Shown piece after piece: positions 59,379 through 64,000 of a stretch of 64,000 nucleotides of DNA. Positions within the stretch are counted from its first letter, which is position 1, and each line of letters begins with the position of its first letter. The DNA is from JAAYYY01 sp964602995 (GTDB taxonomy: Bacteria; Chloroflexota; Anaerolineae; Promineifilales; Promineifilaceae). Both the position numbers and the translations under genes were made by a program. Below the pieces are notes generated by a model, which had not been told where the DNA came from, did not search any database, and saw only the letters and a program-made list of their open reading frames with translations. Location of the stretch: NCBI GenBank assembly GCA_964602995.1, contig CAZRTM010000003.1:26481-90480 (forward strand), written 5' to 3'.

Positions 59379-60659
59379 ATGGATATTGCAGAACTTGAAT
59401 CAAAAAGATTAGCTGAACTCCGTGAGATTGCGCGAGACATTGATTTGAACGGCTTCAGCACCATGAAGAAGCAGGAGCTGGTTTACGAAATCATGCGCGC
59501 AGAAGCTCGGAAGAAGGGGTTTGAGTTCCGCGGCGGCGTTCTGGAGACGATCCACGACGATAAGCAGCCGATGGGGTTCCTACGTACGGACCGTAATTAT
59601 CATCCCAGCCCAGATGATATCTACGTGTCTAATTCGCAGATACGGCGCCTTGGCCTGCGCACCGGCGACATGATTATTGGACAGGTGCGCGAGCCGAAGG
59701 AAAATGAGAAGTATCATAGCCTGTTGCGCGTAGAGGCCGTAAATGGCCTGGACCCTGAAACCGCTCGTAAGCGCCCTCGCTTCGAATCCCTGACCCCCAT
59801 CTTCCCTGACCACAAGATTAAATTAGAAACGAAGCCACATATCCTTTCCACCCGTATGCTGGACCTTGTCGCTCCAATTGGGCGTGGCCAGCGTGGTCTC
59901 ATTGTTTCGCCCCCGAAAGCGGGTAAGACGACCGTGCTCAAGGATATTGCCAACGGCATCTCTGAGAATCACACAGATATTTACATGATTGTGGCTCTCA
60001 TCGGCGAGCGACCGGAAGAGGTGACCGACATGGAGCGCTCTGTTGAGGGTGAAGTGGTTAGCTCGACATTTGACGAGCCGGTGAAGAACCACTGTCTGGT
60101 GGCGGAAATGGCCCTGGAGCGCGCCAAGCGCCTGGTGGAGTCGGGCCGTGACGTTGTCATTCTGTTGGACTCTATCACGCGTCTGGCCCGCGCCTATAAC
60201 CTGACCGTTCCACCCAGCGGCCGCACGCTTTCTGGTGGTCTTGATCCCACAGCACTCTATCCGCCCAAGCGCTTCTTTGGTGCGGCGCGTAATATCGAAG
60301 AAGGCGGCAGCCTGACGATTATGGCTACCTGTCTCGTCGATACCGGCAGCCGTATGGATGACGTCATCTACGAAGAGTTCAAGGGCACTGGTAATATGGA
60401 GCTTGTCCTCAGCCGTCGCTTGCAAGAACGCCGTATCTTCCCGGCCTTCGACATCGAGCGTTCCAGCACCCGCCGCGAGGAACTGTTGCTGTCCGGCGAT
60501 GAGCTACAGCGTGTTTACACCATGCGCCGTATGCTGGGCCATCTCATGGATACACCCGGTTACGATCTGAGCAGCGCGACGAATGCCGTGCTGCAGCGCA
60601 TGCGTGCTACCGAGACCAACTACGAATTCCTGGAAACGCTGACCAAAGATATGGCCTAA
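59379..60659 (+). CDS. rho: Transcription termination factor Rho
   Basis: A hexameric RNA helicase. The 426-residue protein starts MDIAELESKRLAELREIARD (N-terminal helix bundle), has the RNA-binding OSB fold (GVLETIHDDKQPMGFLRT), Walker A SPPKAGKTTVL, Walker B RDVVILLDSITRLARAYN and the Q-loop TLSGGLDPTALYPPKRFFGAARN. No insertion domain is present. ATG 59379 is favoured (GGAG eight bases upstream) over the GTG/ATG at 59271. A terminator follows. Confidence 0.97.
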   Translation: MDIAELESKRLAELREIARDIDLNGFSTMKKQELVYEIMRAEARKKGFEFRGGVLETIHDDKQPMGFLRTDRNYHPSPDDIYVSNSQIRRLGLRTGDMIIGQVREPKENEKYHSLLRVEAVNGLDPETARKRPRFESLTPIFPDHKIKLETKPHILSTRMLDLVAPIGRGQRGLIVSPPKAGKTTVLKDIANGISENHTDIYMIVALIGERPEEVTDMERSVEGEVVSSTFDEPVKNHCLVAEMALERAKRLVESGRDVVILLDSITRLARAYNLTVPPSGRTLSGGLDPTALYPPKRFFGAARNIEEGGSLTIMATCLVDTGSRMDDVIYEEFKGTGNMELVLSRRLQERRIFPAFDIERSSTRREELLLSGDELQRVYTMRRMLGHLMDTPGYDLSSATNAVLQRMRATETNYEFLETLTKDMA

Positions 60660-60704
60660 GGGGAGCTGCTCTCCCAGACAGCTATATTAATGGCGGTTAA
60701 ATAA

Positions 60705-60732
60705 GGGGTCTCGACTGACGAGACCCCTTTTT
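60705..60732 (+). terminator. Intrinsic terminator after rho
   Basis: GGGGTCTCG and CGAGACCCC pair over nine bp with loop ACTGA, followed by TTTTT. Confidence 0.9.
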
Positions 60733-60778
60733 GCTCTCTTCTGCCTTTCTGTTAGCATACGCGCCTGGAAGAGGGCCT

Positions 60779-61870
60779 ATGCAGAACAACAATAACAATT
60801 TCATCCACCGCTATGGGGGCCACCTGGTCCTGGCAGCTGTTGCCATTCTGTTATTCCTCGGCAGCAAGGCAACCGGATTAGCCACTATTTTTGCCACCGG
60901 AGTAGAACAAGAGCGAATTGAGATAGAAGCGCAAACGGCCTCTACCTTTGGTACAGGGGGCGGCTCTTCTCTGGAACCGCTGCCTACACCGGAGTACGCT
61001 CTCTCTGAGCTGCCGGTTATGGCTGACACCAGCCTTTCGCCGGACCTCGTCCCCGTTACTTATAAACCGGGCCAACCTGAGCATGAGTTTACTACCTACA
61101 CCGTGCAGCCTGGCGACACGGCGATTAAGATTGCCGAGCGTTTTGGCATTCGGGAAGAGACGATCCTGGGTGGTAATGCGTTCCTGAGTACCGATGCAGG
61201 GATGTTGATGGCAGGCACGACGATTACGATTTTGCCTGTTGATGGCGTGCTGCACGATGTTGTGGAAGGGGACACTATTGAAGGCCTGTCCCAGTTGTAT
61301 GGCGTGCCGATTGAAGAGATTGTGGCCTACGAGCCAAATAACCTGGAGTTTCCGTACCGCCTTTATGCTGGCACTCAAATTCTTGTGCCTGGTGCGGTGC
61401 GCGAAGTCTTTGTCTGGGAACCGCCAACGTTGGCGGTTGCAACTGAGAGCAGCTCTTCTTCTGGTTCCTCCGGTTCAAGCTCGGCGGTTACGGTAGCTGT
61501 ACCCGGCACCGGGACGTTTGTGTGGCCGGTCGATGCCCGCCGCATTACGCAACATTCCTGGTATGCGCACACGGCCATTGATGTCGGGTTGGTGACTGGT
61601 TCACCTGCTTACGCATCGGACACGGGTACCGTTACCTATGCGGCGTGGAGCCCGCACTGCTATGGCAACCTGGTGGTTATCAACCACGGCAACGGTTATG
61701 AGACCTATTATGCGCACCTGGATGGATTCAATGTGTCCGTGGGCCAGACGGTCTATCAGGGTGGCCTGATTGGCTGGACGGGCAATACCGGTTGCTCCTC
61801 CGGCCCGCACATCCACTTTGAGATCCGCTATAACAAAGCTCGCTACAATCCGTTGGAATATCTACCATAA
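60779..61870 (+). CDS. Double-LysM, M23-family cell-wall endopeptidase
   Basis: A 363-residue envelope protein. An N-terminal signal or anchor helix (~14-37) is followed by two LysM modules (YTVQPGDTAIKIAERFG and HDVVEGDTIEGLSQLYG, each ~45 residues), a Ser-rich linker, and an M23 domain with HTAIDVG and PHIHFEI zinc motifs. LysM binds peptidoglycan, M23 cuts its cross-links. ATG 60779 is used because the frame upstream crosses the rho terminator tail. Confidence 0.92.
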   Translation: MQNNNNNFIHRYGGHLVLAAVAILLFLGSKATGLATIFATGVEQERIEIEAQTASTFGTGGGSSLEPLPTPEYALSELPVMADTSLSPDLVPVTYKPGQPEHEFTTYTVQPGDTAIKIAERFGIREETILGGNAFLSTDAGMLMAGTTITILPVDGVLHDVVEGDTIEGLSQLYGVPIEEIVAYEPNNLEFPYRLYAGTQILVPGAVREVFVWEPPTLAVATESSSSSGSSGSSSAVTVAVPGTGTFVWPVDARRITQHSWYAHTAIDVGLVTGSPAYASDTGTVTYAAWSPHCYGNLVVINHGNGYETYYAHLDGFNVSVGQTVYQGGLIGWTGNTGCSSGPHIHFEIRYNKARYNPLEYLP

Positions 61871-61913
61871 GGGTGAGCGCAACATGCCTGATGCTGCGCT
61901 CCTGCTACTTGCG

Positions 61914-62989
<1,076 letters not shown>

Positions 62990-62993
<4 letters not shown>

Positions 62994-63859
62994 CGGCCTC
63001 CCTGCCTACCGTTTTCGCCCGGCGCAGCAACCGTCGCAGCCTGCGGCTGTTCTCTGAGAAAAGCGGTGAGCGCGCGAAGATCTTCAAAGGTCAGGTCCGG
63101 TTGAATGTTGCTATTCTCGGCTTTGCTGCGGCTGGTGACGCCTGAGAGCAAAAGGATGGTGTTGATACCGGCCGCGTGGGCGCCGGCGATGTCCGTTTCC
63201 AACCGGTCACCGACCATAGCGGTGTTACTGGGGGTCCCTTGCAGTCGTTCAAGCGCCTCTTCAAAAATGCCACGACCGGGTTTGCCAATTACCTCTGGCT
63301 TTTTTCCAGTGGCAGCCTGTAGGAAGGCCAGAATGGCGCCGGCGCCGGGCAGCAGCCCGTATTCGCTGGGGAAGGTCACATCGGGGTTGGTGCCCACGAA
63401 GTGCGCGCCGTGGTTGATCAGGTGGACAGCGCTGGCCAACTGTGGATAGCAGAGGTGGCGCGTGAAGCCTACCACCACCACATCGCACCTTGTGTCTGTG
63501 CCCACAAAGCCATCTGATTCCAGCAGGTCGAAACCTTTGTCGCGCATGGCGGTTTGCAACCCGCTTTCACCAACTACGTAGACCAACGCGCCATTTTCAT
63601 AGCGGTCTTCCAGATGAGCCGCCGTTGCTTCAGCCGAGGTGAGAATGGCTTCTGGCTCAACATCGACGCCGAAGCGAGCAAGCTTTTCTGTGTATTGGGT
63701 AGCCACTTTGGTGGCGTTGTTGGTCGCCAGGACGAAGTTGATGTCCAAGGCTCTAAGTGTCTCAAAAAATTCGGCCAATCCGGGCACCGGCGTATCACCA
63801 TGCCACAGGACGCCGTCCATATCAAGGATCAGGTTGTCAAATCGAAAGTCATTTTGCAT
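62990..63859 (-). CDS. NagD-like HAD-IIA phosphatase
   Basis: A 289-residue HAD hydrolase of the NagD/PGP subfamily: motif I LILDMDGVLWHG, motif II VLATNNATK, cap domain 80-180, motif III GKPGRGIFEEAL (Lys) and motif IV MVGDRLETDIAGAHAAG. Substrates may be nucleotide monophosphates, p-nitrophenyl-like phosphates or phosphoglycolate. ATG 63859 is preferred over 63943, whose extension would run through the probable promoter. It is coupled to rlmN. Confidence 0.9.
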
Positions 63860-63942
63860 AGTGCTATTATCTACTTTTGCTATCAGAATAGGATAAACAG
63901 GCTCGACCGCAGCTTGCGCTCGGGCGGCCGGCGGGTGGGACA

Positions 63943-63971
63943 ATTATACCGTACTCATCTATAGAGATCCT
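63943..63971 (-). promoter_or_regulatory. Possible promoter for the NagD-like gene and rlmN
   Basis: Minus strand TATAAT (63943-63948) with a poor -35 (AGGATC, 63966-63971) at 17 bases. The message would start about 75 bases before ATG 63859. Confidence 0.4.
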
Positions 63972-64000
63972 TCACTCCGCAGACTCCGCTCAGGATGACG
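63964..64000. repeat. Fragment of a BIME-like intergenic palindrome at the window edge
   Basis: The stretch runs from GATCCTTCACTCCGC to CTCCGCTCAGGATGACG; ATCCT and AGGAT bound a stem-forming sequence of the kind dispersed between genes in many bacteria. The rest is beyond the window, so copy number cannot be judged. Confidence 0.35.

Overview
The window reads as a chromosomal segment of a bacterium, most probably a member of the Chloroflexota (Anaerolineae or Ardenticatenia-like). This is an inference from gene content and not from a marker gene: a HemC-HemD fusion inside a one-direction heme operon that includes HemQ, frequent TTG and GTG starts, and moderately high GC. Genes are densely packed. 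I see no rRNA, tRNA, CRISPR array, prophage or transposase gene. One small non-coding transposon-like element sits at 38143-38277.

Layout. (1) 1-7353, plus strand: end of trmFO, an M28-like lipoprotein peptidase, hflX (probably starting at an ATT codon), a two-helix membrane protein, an M20 peptidase and an FHA-GAF-GAF-PAS histidine kinase. (2) 7346-18489, minus strand: a complete glutamyl-tRNA to heme pathway of the coproporphyrin type (hemA, hemCD fusion, hemB, hemQ, hemE, hemH, hemL, plus hemY and a rhomboid protease upstream). A near-consensus sigma-70 promoter (16326-16353) drives a helix-turn-helix protein followed by the hem genes. (3) 18695-21745, plus: acyl-CoA dehydrogenase, a tiny membrane peptide and prfC. 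(4) 21760-33987, minus: a glycerol and dihydroxyacetone locus made of the regulator dhaR, glpF, dhaK, dhaL, glpK, a glpA-type flavoprotein directly followed by complex-II-like iron-sulfur and membrane-anchor subunits, and a dhaM that carries its own HPr and full Enzyme I. (5) 34038-43244, mostly minus: peptidases, acetyltransferases, a HAD phosphatase, a small transcription unit for a 30-residue peptide, a MITE-like element, a SlyD-like isomerase (plus), a dehydrogenase/SbnI-like serine-kinase fusion with a PLP enzyme, and a receiver domain. (6) 43366-52813: glycosyltransferase, Trm112-like protein, DtxR-family regulator, quinone oxidoreductase, sirtuin, MgtE, YhfC-family membrane protease and an ABC exporter. 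(7) 53035-57698, plus: rpsB, tsf, pyrH, frr, uppS, cdsA. (8) fbp, rho with a long leader, a LysM-M23 protein, then minus-strand rlmN and a NagD-like phosphatase.

How they work together. GlpF admits glycerol. GlpK makes glycerol-3-phosphate, which the GlpA-like protein would oxidise to DHAP. Because the next three genes encode a SdhB-like iron-sulfur protein and two heme-b-type membrane anchors, and no SdhA, GlpB or GlpC is present, I propose a hybrid quinone-reducing complex in which GlpA takes the place of SdhA. Dihydroxyacetone is handled in parallel by DhaK-DhaL, with phosphate from PEP through the self-contained DhaM. DhaR lacks the sigma-54 contact motif and two palindromes near its 3' end are likely its binding sites.

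The items most worth a second look are this GlpA/complex-II hybrid, the small peptide gene at 37941-38033 with its own promoter and double terminator, and the dehydrogenase-SbnI fusion with an apparently inactivated dehydrogenase half.
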